NCBI RefSeq assembly: GCF_026151335.1
Contig: NZ_JAMQPP010000011.1
Length of the DNA: 64,000 nucleotides
Origin: Leptospira_A soteropolitanensis
Lineage (GTDB): Bacteria > Spirochaetota > Leptospiria > Leptospirales > Leptospiraceae
Reading direction: 5' to 3' (one strand)
Part shown: positions 17,923 through 27,590 of the stretch, one piece after another
How the letters are laid out: every line of letters begins with the position of its first letter
Position numbering within the stretch: position 1 is the stretch's first letter
Translations under genes and position numbers: made by a program
Notes under the pieces: generated by a model
Database searches by the model: none
Seen by the model: only the letters and a program-made list of their open reading frames with translations
What the model was told of the DNA's origin: nothing

Positions 17923-20900
17923 TTGATTAAAATTTTTGCTCCGCGTTTTTGCTGAGTATATAACCTGCCAAACTTTTCATTCGGAATGAATCCTGAATCG
18001 TCAGATAAATCTGGTTTTAAAGATAACAATTCATAAATTGGGAATTGGTCACCTTCGTATGTATTAATTTGTCTTTGGTTATCGATATGGAATAGACGTT
18101 TAACTTTTTCCATAGTTTCTAATGAAATATTGATTGGGATACCTACACCACCTCTTCGTATAGCCTGCGTTTGTGTCACCGTTTTTCCCCAAACGTCATA
18201 GTTGAACTTAGATTTCCCAATAACTCCTGCGACAACTGGGCCAGAATGGATGGCTATAGTGATTCCATTGGGTCGGAATGGAATGTCTTTAAAGTCTTCC
18301 ATCATTCTTAATACTTCATTTTTGATTTGCAGTGCAGCAAGGCATGCATCCACCGCATGAGTAAAATTTCCAACGGGAAGTCCTCCTGCAGCTAAATACA
18401 TATCTCCAGTCATACGAAGTTTTTCCATTCCTTTTGCTTTGATGATTTCATCAAAACGAGAAAAATATAAATCGAGTCCTTCAATGAGTTCCTCTGGAGT
18501 GAGTTGCCCTGTGATTTGAGAAAAACCTGGAAAACTAGTCATAAGAAGAGTTACATTTTCGAACTCAACTGGATTCACTCTTCCTTTTTTTTGTAATTCT
18601 TCTGCAACGTTTTTAGGAAGAATATTGAGCAAAAGAGAATCTGATCTTTGTTTTTCTTCTTCTATTTTTTTGAGTAAAAAATGATTGTTGATGGCACTAG
18701 CAATGTGTTCCGATACACCTACGATTGAATTCACTTCATCTGTTGTTAGTTGGATATTTTCATCGCTAATTCCATAAACTGCCATAGCAACAACTTCATC
18801 ATTGTTGACAAGCGGTGAGATTAAAAATCCTGTCATTCCTGATTTCTCAGTAATTTGTTTATCTATATCGAATGGCATAGTTTTAGGAACGTGTTTCATA
18901 TAAAAATGTCGTTTTCGTTGATAACATTTATAGACGAACCCACTTTCCTCGCGTAATGGGAAACGGAGTGATTTGAAGTAGTTTATATTTTCGTCGATTA
19001 ACAGATCAAATCCGGAATGGTTAAGATATCGGAATTCATTGTATTCCTTGTCTAAAAAATATAAAACACAATGTTCTATTTTATAATTTTTGCGAATAAA
19101 ACCAAAGATTTCGGCTAAAATGTTTTCTAAATTGTTTTGTGAGTTTACGTTTTTTGCAAACTCGTTCATTTTCTGAATTTCTGCTTTGGCGCGTTCCGAT
19201 TTTTTTCGTTCCTCTTCTGTGATTTGTAATAACAAAGAATTTTGGATCGCACCGGCGATTTGATCACAAAAACCCGAAATTCTTCCGAGTACTTCCCTTG
19301 TGACTTCCATTGGTTTTTGGTAAGAGGTGAAATAAGCCATTCCTATGACTTCATTTTGAACTACGAGAGGAACAGCCACAAAGGAAGTGAGACTCAATCG
19401 AGAAAAAATTTCTTTATCTAGTTCTGATTCATACCGTTTGGGAGGTTTTGAAACAAACAAAGCCTTTTTTCTGAGATACGTTTTATAAATAATTCCGCCT
19501 CTTTCGTTGAGGGGAACACGAATTGATTTTGCAAAAGACAATTGATCTTCTGTTGCGTAAGTCGGAATGGTTGTATTGTATGTATATAACTCTTGTTTTT
19601 TGGGGTCGACGAGTTGGAGTAGAGTAGCTTCGATTTCGAAGGTTTTTAAAATGTAGTTAAACATTTCTTCGATGATTTGTGAAAGACTGGATTCTGAATT
19701 GATTTTTTTTGTGAATTCATTTAGCTTAACCACTTCGTTTTTAGCGTTTTCCATTTGCATTCTTGCATTTTCAGCAATGAACTTTTCTCGGTTCATTTCT
19801 TCCACAAGAATGGAATTTGTGACAGCAGTGGCAATGTTTTCAGCCGTATTTTCGACTAACTGAAGTTGTGACCTAGAAAAACTAGTTCCTTTTTGTTCGG
19901 TAAACAAGGCTAACATAGCTATGACTTTACCTTGGGAACTGAGAGGTATGATCATACCTGGATGTTTCCCAATCAGTTGGACAAACATTTGATTTGATTC
20001 GGTAAGTCGCGATTCCCAAACTTTTGCAAATCGGAAAGGACGATTCCTTTTGTAAACTTGGTAAAAAATTCCAGCACTTGGGTCCAAAGGAAAATTCATA
20101 CCGTGTAATTTTGTTTCTAGTGCCAACCCAGAGTTAGGTGATGAGACTGATTTATGATAGACTATTTTCGAATTATCTACATCCACTAAAAGTAAAATCA
20201 TTGAATCACAAAAAACTTCATCGTTTAAATAATTAAATGCTTTGCCAAGAATGCTATCTAACTCAAGAGAGGTGTTTAGTGTTTTTGCAAATTCATTGAG
20301 TCGTTCTATATTTGATTTAGAATTCTCTAGTTCTTGCGTTCTTTCGACAACGATGTCTTCTAGTCCTTCTTTTAGAATGTTAAGTTCTTTGTTAGAAACT
20401 TCTAGTCGTTCTTTTAGTTTTTCAATGGATAGGTAGGCTCTTGTAAATCCATATGAAAGGATGTATCCTTGGAAAAGTATGAAACCCAAAAACCCAAAAG
20501 GAGTCAGATTCATTGTATTGATTACATTATTTTGATAAAGGATATCATGGACAACTGTCCCAAATACAAAGCTAAATCCTATTAGAGAGAGTCCTGCACC
20601 AACGGTATCAGAGCGATAAGCCATGATGATGGCAATTGTAATCCTTACACATACCAATATCAGAAAGATTTGGAAATAATGGATTTGGGAACTAAAAACT
20701 GCCACAGGTAAAAATATTGAAATGAGAAATGGAGAGATAAGAATATTTAGAACCCAGATGGTTTTCTGGCCAACAGTGTTTGGAAATACCAGACGGTAGA
20801 AGTATGCAAAAACAATGGTTGCGATATATATAGTTGAAAATTCTAATCGAATCAGAAAGTCCATTGGCATATTGGGAAAGATATTGAGGATATTTCTTTC

Positions 20901-21656
20901 ACCGATAGTAAGAAGTCGCATAACAATGAGTAAACTAAATAGAGATATGAAAAGACTAGCTTTGTCTTGCCTACGCATGACAAAAAGGCCCAAGTGATAA
21001 AGTGCCCAAAGGAAAATACTCCCTGCAAGAAATGATGTTACTTGATAACTGCGATTGACTTTATCATATAGAGTCCGTCTTTCGCCAAGTTCCATACTTT
21101 CCCAAAATCCACCTTTGGAATAATGGAAATTGGAAATTTCATAAACGATTTCTGTTTCACCAGAAACAGGTTCTAAATCCATAAGTACAGATTTATATGA
21201 TGGTTCAAAATAATTTGCGTTAATTCCGAAACTACCCTGTTCCAAAATCAATTTCCCATTGATGTACAATCTGTACGCAGAAGAAAGGTCTAAGTTATGA
21301 AATGCTAGGTTAGGTGTGTCTTTGGGAAAAATAACTTTTAGTTTATATGTCGCATAACCAAATCCACCGAGAGTTTCTCCAAACCAATCGACTCCTTTCC
21401 AGTTGGATGGTACTGTTTGGTAAATATACTTAGATTCTCTACCGAGATCTGCATTGATTTGGATTCCTTTTGCGGTTTGTTGCCAATAAAATTCCCATTC
21501 TCCGTCAAGGCTGATGTTTCCATCTTTCACAAAGTCCCATGAGGACAAGTCTAACTTTCCTTCCTTGGCGATTGGTTTGTTGCGATTGACTTCTCCACAG
21601 CCTAACATCGCAAAAAAAATTCCCACAAGGGATAGCAAAATGATTCTTTTCTTCAT
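17919..21656 (-). CDS. 7TMR-DISM receptor with three GAF domains and a degenerate cyclase domain
   Basis: A 1245-residue receptor. A signal peptide with lipobox-like LGC; a jelly-roll extracellular domain (about 35-190); seven membrane helices (about 200-410); coiled coil; three GAF domains (around 455-610, 655-810, 850-1005); C-terminal class III cyclase fold (1030-1215). The first metal Asp is Ser1041 (LLMTSFPGF), and the VNTASR motif is replaced by VTQTQAI, so the transition-state Asn and Arg are lost. Lys (EKLRMTGD), the second Asp and YDVWG remain. It is probably catalytically inactive and regulatory, paired with the intact cyclase that overlaps it by 4 bases. Confidence 0.88.
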   Translation of the reverse strand: MKKRIILLSLVGIFFAMLGCGEVNRNKPIAKEGKLDLSSWDFVKDGNISLDGEWEFYWQQTAKGIQINADLGRESKYIYQTVPSNWKGVDWFGETLGGFGYATYKLKVIFPKDTPNLAFHNLDLSSAYRLYINGKLILEQGSFGINANYFEPSYKSVLMDLEPVSGETEIVYEISNFHYSKGGFWESMELGERRTLYDKVNRSYQVTSFLAGSIFLWALYHLGLFVMRRQDKASLFISLFSLLIVMRLLTIGERNILNIFPNMPMDFLIRLEFSTIYIATIVFAYFYRLVFPNTVGQKTIWVLNILISPFLISIFLPVAVFSSQIHYFQIFLILVCVRITIAIIMAYRSDTVGAGLSLIGFSFVFGTVVHDILYQNNVINTMNLTPFGFLGFILFQGYILSYGFTRAYLSIEKLKERLEVSNKELNILKEGLEDIVVERTQELENSKSNIERLNEFAKTLNTSLELDSILGKAFNYLNDEVFCDSMILLLVDVDNSKIVYHKSVSSPNSGLALETKLHGMNFPLDPSAGIFYQVYKRNRPFRFAKVWESRLTESNQMFVQLIGKHPGMIIPLSSQGKVIAMLALFTEQKGTSFSRSQLQLVENTAENIATAVTNSILVEEMNREKFIAENARMQMENAKNEVVKLNEFTKKINSESSLSQIIEEMFNYILKTFEIEATLLQLVDPKKQELYTYNTTIPTYATEDQLSFAKSIRVPLNERGGIIYKTYLRKKALFVSKPPKRYESELDKEIFSRLSLTSFVAVPLVVQNEVIGMAYFTSYQKPMEVTREVLGRISGFCDQIAGAIQNSLLLQITEEERKKSERAKAEIQKMNEFAKNVNSQNNLENILAEIFGFIRKNYKIEHCVLYFLDKEYNEFRYLNHSGFDLLIDENINYFKSLRFPLREESGFVYKCYQRKRHFYMKHVPKTMPFDIDKQITEKSGMTGFLISPLVNNDEVVAMAVYGISDENIQLTTDEVNSIVGVSEHIASAINNHFLLKKIEEEKQRSDSLLLNILPKNVAEELQKKGRVNPVEFENVTLLMTSFPGFSQITGQLTPEELIEGLDLYFSRFDEIIKAKGMEKLRMTGDMYLAAGGLPVGNFTHAVDACLAALQIKNEVLRMMEDFKDIPFRPNGITIAIHSGPVVAGVIGKSKFNYDVWGKTVTQTQAIRRGGVGIPINISLETMEKVKRLFHIDNQRQINTYEGDQFPIYELLSLKPDLSDDSGFIPNEKFGRLYTQQKRGAKILIK

Positions 21657-21705
21657 AGGTAGGGTCTTAAGTTAAAAACTAGTTATAGAAAAGAAAAGGA
21701 AAAAT

Positions 21706-22704
21706 TCAAAAATAACTTACTTTTATTTGCGAGGAAGAAAAATTTTTAGATAATGAAGTGGACATGAGTTCTAAAATTTCTTCCGTTTCTAGTTTCGAAT
21801 ATGAAACTATTTTATCTTTTTTTTCAAAAGCATGAAATAAAATGGAAGAGTCCTTTCTTACTTCTGTCATTCGTTTCAGAAAATCAATATTCATTCTAAA
21901 TCCCCCAAAACTGATGTCTGTAATGCCTTCTATTTTTAGTTCTTTCCCTAGTTTGTCGGCTAACGATTGGTAATGTGTTTTCCAATCGGGGACTCGTAAA
22001 ATTGGGTCAATACAAATACGAACCTTCCAACCATCTGAAATGGCTTGGTTGATGGATTTTAATCGGGCCTGTAAGGATGGGGTTCCATGTTCGATAGTTT
22101 CGATGATGCTTTGTGGACTGATGGTCCAAGCTAAGATGACATTTGGATTAGGATGAATTTTGGCAATTTGACTGTAGTTAGTCGATTTCGTGCGAATTTC
22201 CAAACTCAAACTAGGTTCGGTTGCGGCATATTCTAACCAAGCCTTGGTTGCAGGAAAAAATGATTCCAAAGCCAAAAGGTCGGTATCGTAAGACAAAGCC
22301 AAATACAGGGACTTGTTTTTTTCTATAAAATCTTTTGTGGCATCGAAAAAGTCTTCCCAATTGACAAATAACACGAGATTTGCGGAAGGGAACATCCCTT
22401 GCAAATAACAATATTCGCAATCGTAAATACAGTTGAGTGCAAGAGTATTGTAGTAAAAGTGAGGATGGGAAAAGTTAGGTGAAAAATCGCTTCCAGGATA
22501 TAGAAAGTTGTCTTTTTTTTCCGCTAAAATCAATTTTGGGCTTTCTTTTTGGATTCTAAAGTTTTGCGAATTTCGGTTAAAACTATCTTTATAATGTCGA
22601 ATGGAAATGGGAATCGCTTGAGGAAAACGAGTCAAAATCTCTTTGGTTCGAAAGTGGTCTTTTATACTTTCTTCAATATAAATATGAGAAAAAACTTTAA
22701 ACAT
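21706..22704 (-). CDS. Spore-photoproduct-lyase-like radical SAM protein
   Basis: A 332-residue radical SAM protein with the cysteine motif CIYDCEYCYLQG (CxxxCxxC) and the surrounding YYNTLALNC..MFPSANLVLFVN sequence of the spore photoproduct lyase (SplB) family. That enzyme repairs a UV-induced thymine dimer with a 5'-deoxyadenosyl radical; in a non-sporulating bacterium the substrate may differ. The start at 22704 (MFKVFSHIY) is preferred over the ATG at 22728 because a GGAG lies upstream of it. It overlaps the nucleosidase gene by 8 bases. Confidence 0.85.
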   Translation of the reverse strand: MFKVFSHIYIEESIKDHFRTKEILTRFPQAIPISIRHYKDSFNRNSQNFRIQKESPKLILAEKKDNFLYPGSDFSPNFSHPHFYYNTLALNCIYDCEYCYLQGMFPSANLVLFVNWEDFFDATKDFIEKNKSLYLALSYDTDLLALESFFPATKAWLEYAATEPSLSLEIRTKSTNYSQIAKIHPNPNVILAWTISPQSIIETIEHGTPSLQARLKSINQAISDGWKVRICIDPILRVPDWKTHYQSLADKLGKELKIEGITDISFGGFRMNIDFLKRMTEVRKDSSILFHAFEKKDKIVSYSKLETEEILELMSTSLSKNFSSSQIKVSYF

Positions 22705-23563
22705 GAAGGGTTTTTCTCCATTCATCAAAAAAATGTTTAAGATCTGTTTTTGATTTAAGATTTTCTTTTAATGTATCTTCAGGGAAAGGTAAAAGCGAAT
22801 TTGGATTTCGTAGTCGAAAAAACCGAATCGATTTTTTAAGATCATGTTTCATGGTTTCTGTTAGGCGTATATCTTTGATAAAGTTTTCTACTTTTGGCCA
22901 GTCATCAGATTCGATATTGTCACCAAGATTCCAAGGTAAAGGGGAAATCCATTCTTCATATAAAGGTTTTGCGATTTTTGCCATCATCATTTCTACATCA
23001 TTTGATTGGCAGAATTTTCCTTCTAAATGGTCGGATACGACTTTTGCAATTGCAATGTTTTCTAATGGAAAGTAAAGGGATGCTGCTGCAAAGAAACCGG
23101 AACCTTCCATATCAACTAAATTGACACCATCTAACTCATGTTCAGTAAGCGTAAAAAACCGATCTATTTTTTTTTCTTTAGTTATGGGCCTGTCAAATGT
23201 TTTGAGATTGGTTTCGTTTTTGAATTGGGAGTTGATAATCCGATCTGGATAAAAATCTTTTCCTGTGGCAGCATCAGTGACCTTATGAATCCAAAAATGA
23301 TCACCTAAAGAAAATGCGATTTGGTTTGCACCAGCAATGCCTAGGTTCCAAATTTTCATTTGGTTGCGTTCCACTTTTGACAAAGTATGAGCAAATTCAG
23401 AAACAGCCAAAGCCATTGAGAGTTTTCCTGTCCCAGATATGATGATATAATGCGATTCGTTTTGAAAAATTCGAAATTTGCCAGAGGGAGACAAGGGTTT
23501 CGCTTGTAAAAGTTCCAACCAGGGTTTAGCCTCGGAAAGTACAGCGAAAAACAATGCAGACAT
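22697..23563 (-). CDS. Nucleosidase / nucleoside phosphorylase family protein
   Basis: A 288-residue member of the phosphorylase superfamily (MTA/SAH nucleosidase-like). Visible: IISGTGKLSMALAVSEFA, NLGIAGANQIAFSLGDHFW, and the DMEGSGFFAAA motif whose Met-Glu contacts ribose, plus SDHLEG near the catalytic Asp. The last 70 residues extend beyond the usual domain. Such enzymes cleave adenosyl nucleosides, including 5'-deoxyadenosine, the by-product of the radical SAM protein encoded by the overlapping downstream gene. The link is inferred from context. Confidence 0.8.
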   Translation of the reverse strand: MSALFFAVLSEAKPWLELLQAKPLSPSGKFRIFQNESHYIIISGTGKLSMALAVSEFAHTLSKVERNQMKIWNLGIAGANQIAFSLGDHFWIHKVTDAATGKDFYPDRIINSQFKNETNLKTFDRPITKEKKIDRFFTLTEHELDGVNLVDMEGSGFFAAASLYFPLENIAIAKVVSDHLEGKFCQSNDVEMMMAKIAKPLYEEWISPLPWNLGDNIESDDWPKVENFIKDIRLTETMKHDLKKSIRFFRLRNPNSLLPFPEDTLKENLKSKTDLKHFFDEWRKTLHV

Positions 23564-23590
23564 AGTCTAAACTTGCAATAGGGGGGTTTT

Positions 23591-24133
23591 ATGCAAAGGA
23601 AAGTTTTGTTTGCCATTTTTCTCTTTATCAGTTCCAATATTTATGCCGGAGGAAAAAAGATGTCATTCTTTGATTTTAAATCTACATCCATCCAAGGAAA
23701 GGAAGTTTCTCTTTCCGAATACAAAGGACATCCTGTCCTTGTTGTCAATGTTGCATCTAAATGTGGTTATACGCCTCAATACGAAGGTCTAGAAAAAATC
23801 CATCAAACTTATAAGGACAAAGGATTAAAAGTCATCGGATTTCCTTCGAATGATTTTGGTAGTCAAGAACCGGGAACCGAATCTCAAATTGTAGAGTTTT
23901 GCAAACTAAACTTTGGAGTCAGTTTTGATCTGATGAAAAAAACAAAAGTTTTGGGAAATGATAAAGATCCTGTTTATCAATTTCTAACAGAGAATGCAAA
24001 AGAAAAAGGTGATGTGAAGTGGAACTTTGAAAAGTTCTTAATCGATAAAAATGGTAATGTAGTATTTCGATTTCCCTCTGGAACTAAACCAGAAAGTGCG
24101 GAGCTAAAACAAGCAATTGAAAGCCTTCTCTAA
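23591..24133 (+). CDS. Exported glutathione peroxidase family protein
   Basis: A 180-residue thiol peroxidase with a Sec signal peptide (cleavage near IYAGG). Active-site motif NVASKCGYTPQY has catalytic Cys, and FPSNDFGSQEPG carries the conserved Gln/Asn region; WNFEKFLID provides the conserved Trp-Asn. It reduces hydrogen peroxide or lipid peroxides, probably in the periplasm using thioredoxin-like donors, since bacterial Cys-GPx enzymes rarely use glutathione. Divergent from the nucleosidase gene and overlapping the next gene by 17 bases. Confidence 0.92.
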   Translation: MQRKVLFAIFLFISSNIYAGGKKMSFFDFKSTSIQGKEVSLSEYKGHPVLVVNVASKCGYTPQYEGLEKIHQTYKDKGLKVIGFPSNDFGSQEPGTESQIVEFCKLNFGVSFDLMKKTKVLGNDKDPVYQFLTENAKEKGDVKWNFEKFLIDKNGNVVFRFPSGTKPESAELKQAIESLL

Positions 24134-24986
24134 TTTAAGTCGATTCTGGATTTTGCTTTTTTTTGTCGTTTGGGGCATTTCTGCTGAAGAGGAAAATTCG
24201 TCCGTACAAATTGTACGTACGTCTACCGCAGAAATGGTTTCCATTGACGAAATTGTAAAAGAAACTTCAAAATTCAATGTCATCGTTTTTGGAGAAGAAC
24301 ATGATAATGACGATTTACATCGTTTTTATCTGGCCTTATTCAAACGTCTATCGGAAGTAGAATCCTTGTCCTTGTCTTTAGAAATGTTGGAAAAAGACGA
24401 ACAATATATAGTGAATGAATTTTTGGAGGGTAGGATTTCTGAGGTAAGTTTTCTTTCCTCCATAACTCAGTGGAAAAATTTCAAATCCGACTATTTTCCG
24501 TTAGTTTCTACTGCCAAAGAAAAAAAATGTAATGTGATTGCAGCCAATCCTCCTAGAAGGTATGTAAATTTGATTTCTAGGAAAGGTTTGGCTGCCTATC
24601 GGGAATTTACAGACCAAGCCATCCAATATTTACCACCTGCTTATAGTTTAGAAAAGTATCTTACAGAGGACTACAAACAAAGGTTAACTGAACTTTTCGG
24701 ACAAGGACATGGAGGAGGCCACGGAGGAAATCAATACCTGATTTTAGCACAAGCGACTTGGGACCAAGGTATGGCTGAAGCGATTTCTCGTGAATTTTAT
24801 AAAACAGGTAAGAAAGTGGTTCACTTAAATGGTCGGTTTCATTCCGACAGAAGGGGCGGTGTCGTACACAGACTACAAGAAATGGGACTTTCTGTCTTGG
24901 TTCTCTCTGGATTTGTCAAAGATAGGGAAGAGAGTCGAGATTTTGCAAAAATCGCTGATTTTGTAATTTTAACAAACGGCCGATAA
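24117..24986 (+). CDS. ChaN-like haem-binding family protein
   Basis: A 289-residue exported protein of the ChaN/TIKI superfamily. A signal peptide (to about residue 23) precedes VIVFGEEHDNDDLH (the conserved GExH motif), LSLEMLEKDEQYIVNEFL, NPPRRYVNLISRKG and a C-terminal HLNGRFHSDRRGGVVHRL. A Gly/His-rich insert, GQGHGGGHGG, lies near residue 200. ChaN binds haem in Campylobacter; other members are metalloproteases, and the His-rich loop might bind metal. Translationally coupled to the peroxidase, so a role in redox or metal stress is reasonable but unproven. Confidence 0.78.
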   Translation: MKAFSNLSRFWILLFFVVWGISAEEENSSVQIVRTSTAEMVSIDEIVKETSKFNVIVFGEEHDNDDLHRFYLALFKRLSEVESLSLSLEMLEKDEQYIVNEFLEGRISEVSFLSSITQWKNFKSDYFPLVSTAKEKKCNVIAANPPRRYVNLISRKGLAAYREFTDQAIQYLPPAYSLEKYLTEDYKQRLTELFGQGHGGGHGGNQYLILAQATWDQGMAEAISREFYKTGKKVVHLNGRFHSDRRGGVVHRLQEMGLSVLVLSGFVKDREESRDFAKIADFVILTNGR

Positions 24987-25001
24987 GAATAGGGAGAACC
25001 T

Positions 25002-27590
25002 ATGTCGGCACTTTCTCCCAAATATCTTTGTCCACATTGCCAAAAGGCATCTCGATTGCCAGAACCAATCCCTCGGGAAGGTAAATTTCAGCTAACATGC
25101 GCTCATTGTAAAGAAAAGGTAATTCTCAATTTTGTAGATTATCATTTCGAGATTTTGCAAGTAGTACCGAAAGAGCCGGTAGTTACGGATGATACTCAGT
25201 CATTCCAACCATTTAAAATTCCTACGACTCCCATAGCAAAACCAAGTTCCTTCCAGGAAAAAGTTCAATCCAAATCGAAACCAATTTGGGAACGTAAAGT
25301 GGTTTTTGTGCGAGAACCAGAAGAACGACAATTCAAACCAAAACCATTAAAACAAAGATTAACCACAGGTAGTAAAAAAAAATTTTCATTTTCCTATTGG
25401 AAAATAACATTCACAGTTACTTCAATATGCCTTTTTTTATTCATTCTTGGGTTTTCTTATTTTGTTGCTGGAGTCCTTGCTACTAAAAAAGAAGTGCCTA
25501 TTTATTTGGAGTCCCTTTCGAAAAATATTCCCACTAAAATTTTAGATCGTAATGGACAGATGGTGAGTGAAATTTTTCAAAAGAGAACTTCCACCTTACG
25601 TTTGCAAGATTACCCAGAGGATATGATATCGATCCTTCTAAATATTGAAGATCAAAAATTTTTCTTTCATGGTGGGATTGATTATTCAGCAATTCTCAGG
25701 GCTTTTTTAAAAAATATCATTAACTTAAGTTATAAACAAGGTGCTTCGACCATTACTCAACAGTTAGCAAGAATCATTTTGGATGATCGTCGTAAAAGTT
25801 TAAATCGTAAATGGCGAGAAGCACAACTGGCATTTGCTTTAGAGTCTGTGTTAACGAAAGAACAAATATTAGAAACTTATATGAACCATGTGTATTTGGG
25901 ACATGGAGCATTTGGATTTGGAGAAGGGATTAAATTTTATTTTCAGAAGAATCCAATGGAGTTAAGTAAAGAAGAAATGGTGCTTCTTGCGTCACTTCCG
26001 TCTGCACCAAACAAATACTCTCCTCTTAAAAATCCGGAAGATTCTTATACCCGGGTTCGCGCTATATTACAAATGTTTCGGAATCGTGGCATTTATCCCA
26101 ATTTAGACCGCGAAAAAATTGTTAGTTTTTATCATAATCTTTCTACTCGTTCCCCGAATGAAACTGTTTTTGGTTCGAGACAAGACATTGCTCCTTATGT
26201 GACCGAACATGTTCGCGGGATTCTTTCTTCTTTAGAAGGTGATAAAAATATTTATGAAAGTGGTGGGTATACAGTAGAAACAACCTTGGACCGAGGTGCC
26301 CAAGAACTCATTGGTCCGATTGTTCGTGAATATTTAACAAAATCTCGAAAGTCAGGGAAAATACAAAAAAAGAGAGTGCGAGTAAAACCAGAATCACCAT
26401 TAGATTTGGCATTTCGCCAAAAACTGGAAGAGGTTTCTATTTTAAACGAACTCGTTTGGAATACGGATAGTCTGGATTCGGAAAAAGATACAAGCGTCGT
26501 ACAAGCTGCCATTGTGGGAATTCAACCAAACACAGGTCAGGTGTTGTTTTTACATGGTGGAGAAGAGTTTAATTCACAAAACCAGTTCAATCGTGCTACC
26601 CAAATGCGTAGACAAACCGGTAGTTCCATCAAGGCAGTGTTATACGCCTCAGCCATTGATGCTGGAGTCATCCAATCAGGCACAAGAATTTTAGATGCTC
26701 CTTTGTATTACCGAGGAGGTGGGGGAAAAGAGTGGGCTCCTGAAAATTTAGGAGGTAACTTTGACGGTGAAATTTCTCTTCGCACAGCTCTAGTGAAATC
26801 AAAAAACACAGCAGCGGTTCAAGTCGCAGAACGATTGGGAAGTGCAGGTATAGAACGTTATTTTACAAAATACTTTTTTCCAAATGATTCAGAAAAAAAA
26901 GCACGATACCGGGGAGACTTATCTTTAGCACTTGGTACTTTAGAAATATCTCCTATGGAGATGGCATCTGCTTTTACCGGCTTTGTGAACCAAGGTACTG
27001 TCAAACGTCCTTATCTAATCCAAAGGATAAAAAATGCGAAGGGTGTTGTTTTGTATGAAGCTGGTGGTTCTGACGAATTCAAATTAAAATTACCACCGGA
27101 ACGCCAAGTCATTCGTCCTGATACGGCAGAAGTGATGGTATCCCTACTTAGAGATAGTGGTCGTGCCAGTGGAGTCAGAAATGGTAGTTATGCGGGAGAT
27201 TTAATCGGCAAAACAGGAACTACTAATGATTATAAAGATGCATGGTTTGTTGGGGCAAGACCTGATTTATCTTTGGCTGTTTGGGTTGGTTATGATAATC
27301 CAAAATTTGGAATGGGTCCTAGTGGGCTCGGAGGGGCAGTGGCAGCTCCTCTTTGGGGAGAAATTGTCTCTTCCATTGATAAAAAAAATATAATTCCTAA
27401 AATACAATTCAGCCAACCAGTGTATGCAAAACCTTTTAAAATATGTGCATTAACAGGTAAACAAGCTGGGTCCCATTGTCCAGTAGCAAATGAGCTTTAT
27501 CTTTCCGATTACCCTCCTGAAGGAATTTGTACAGAAGATCATAAAGCAACGCATTCAGAAAACAAAGATTTGATGAAGGGGTTGTACTAG
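25002..27590 (+). CDS. Class A penicillin-binding protein with N-terminal zinc ribbon
   Basis: An 862-residue bifunctional peptidoglycan synthase. A CPHC...CAHC zinc ribbon occupies residues 10-37 in the cytoplasm, then a basic linker, a transmembrane helix (about 130-160), a GT51 glycosyltransferase domain (EDQKFFFHGGID, QGASTITQQLAR) and a transpeptidase with TGSSIKAV (SxxK), SKNTAA (SxN) and GKTGTTNDYKDAWFVG (KTG). All catalytic motifs are present. The zinc ribbon is not part of ordinary PBP1A and may bind a regulator. It is followed directly by the next gene, whose start abuts the stop. Confidence 0.93.
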   Translation: MSALSPKYLCPHCQKASRLPEPIPREGKFQLTCAHCKEKVILNFVDYHFEILQVVPKEPVVTDDTQSFQPFKIPTTPIAKPSSFQEKVQSKSKPIWERKVVFVREPEERQFKPKPLKQRLTTGSKKKFSFSYWKITFTVTSICLFLFILGFSYFVAGVLATKKEVPIYLESLSKNIPTKILDRNGQMVSEIFQKRTSTLRLQDYPEDMISILLNIEDQKFFFHGGIDYSAILRAFLKNIINLSYKQGASTITQQLARIILDDRRKSLNRKWREAQLAFALESVLTKEQILETYMNHVYLGHGAFGFGEGIKFYFQKNPMELSKEEMVLLASLPSAPNKYSPLKNPEDSYTRVRAILQMFRNRGIYPNLDREKIVSFYHNLSTRSPNETVFGSRQDIAPYVTEHVRGILSSLEGDKNIYESGGYTVETTLDRGAQELIGPIVREYLTKSRKSGKIQKKRVRVKPESPLDLAFRQKLEEVSILNELVWNTDSLDSEKDTSVVQAAIVGIQPNTGQVLFLHGGEEFNSQNQFNRATQMRRQTGSSIKAVLYASAIDAGVIQSGTRILDAPLYYRGGGGKEWAPENLGGNFDGEISLRTALVKSKNTAAVQVAERLGSAGIERYFTKYFFPNDSEKKARYRGDLSLALGTLEISPMEMASAFTGFVNQGTVKRPYLIQRIKNAKGVVLYEAGGSDEFKLKLPPERQVIRPDTAEVMVSLLRDSGRASGVRNGSYAGDLIGKTGTTNDYKDAWFVGARPDLSLAVWVGYDNPKFGMGPSGLGGAVAAPLWGEIVSSIDKKNIIPKIQFSQPVYAKPFKICALTGKQAGSHCPVANELYLSDYPPEGICTEDHKATHSENKDLMKGLY

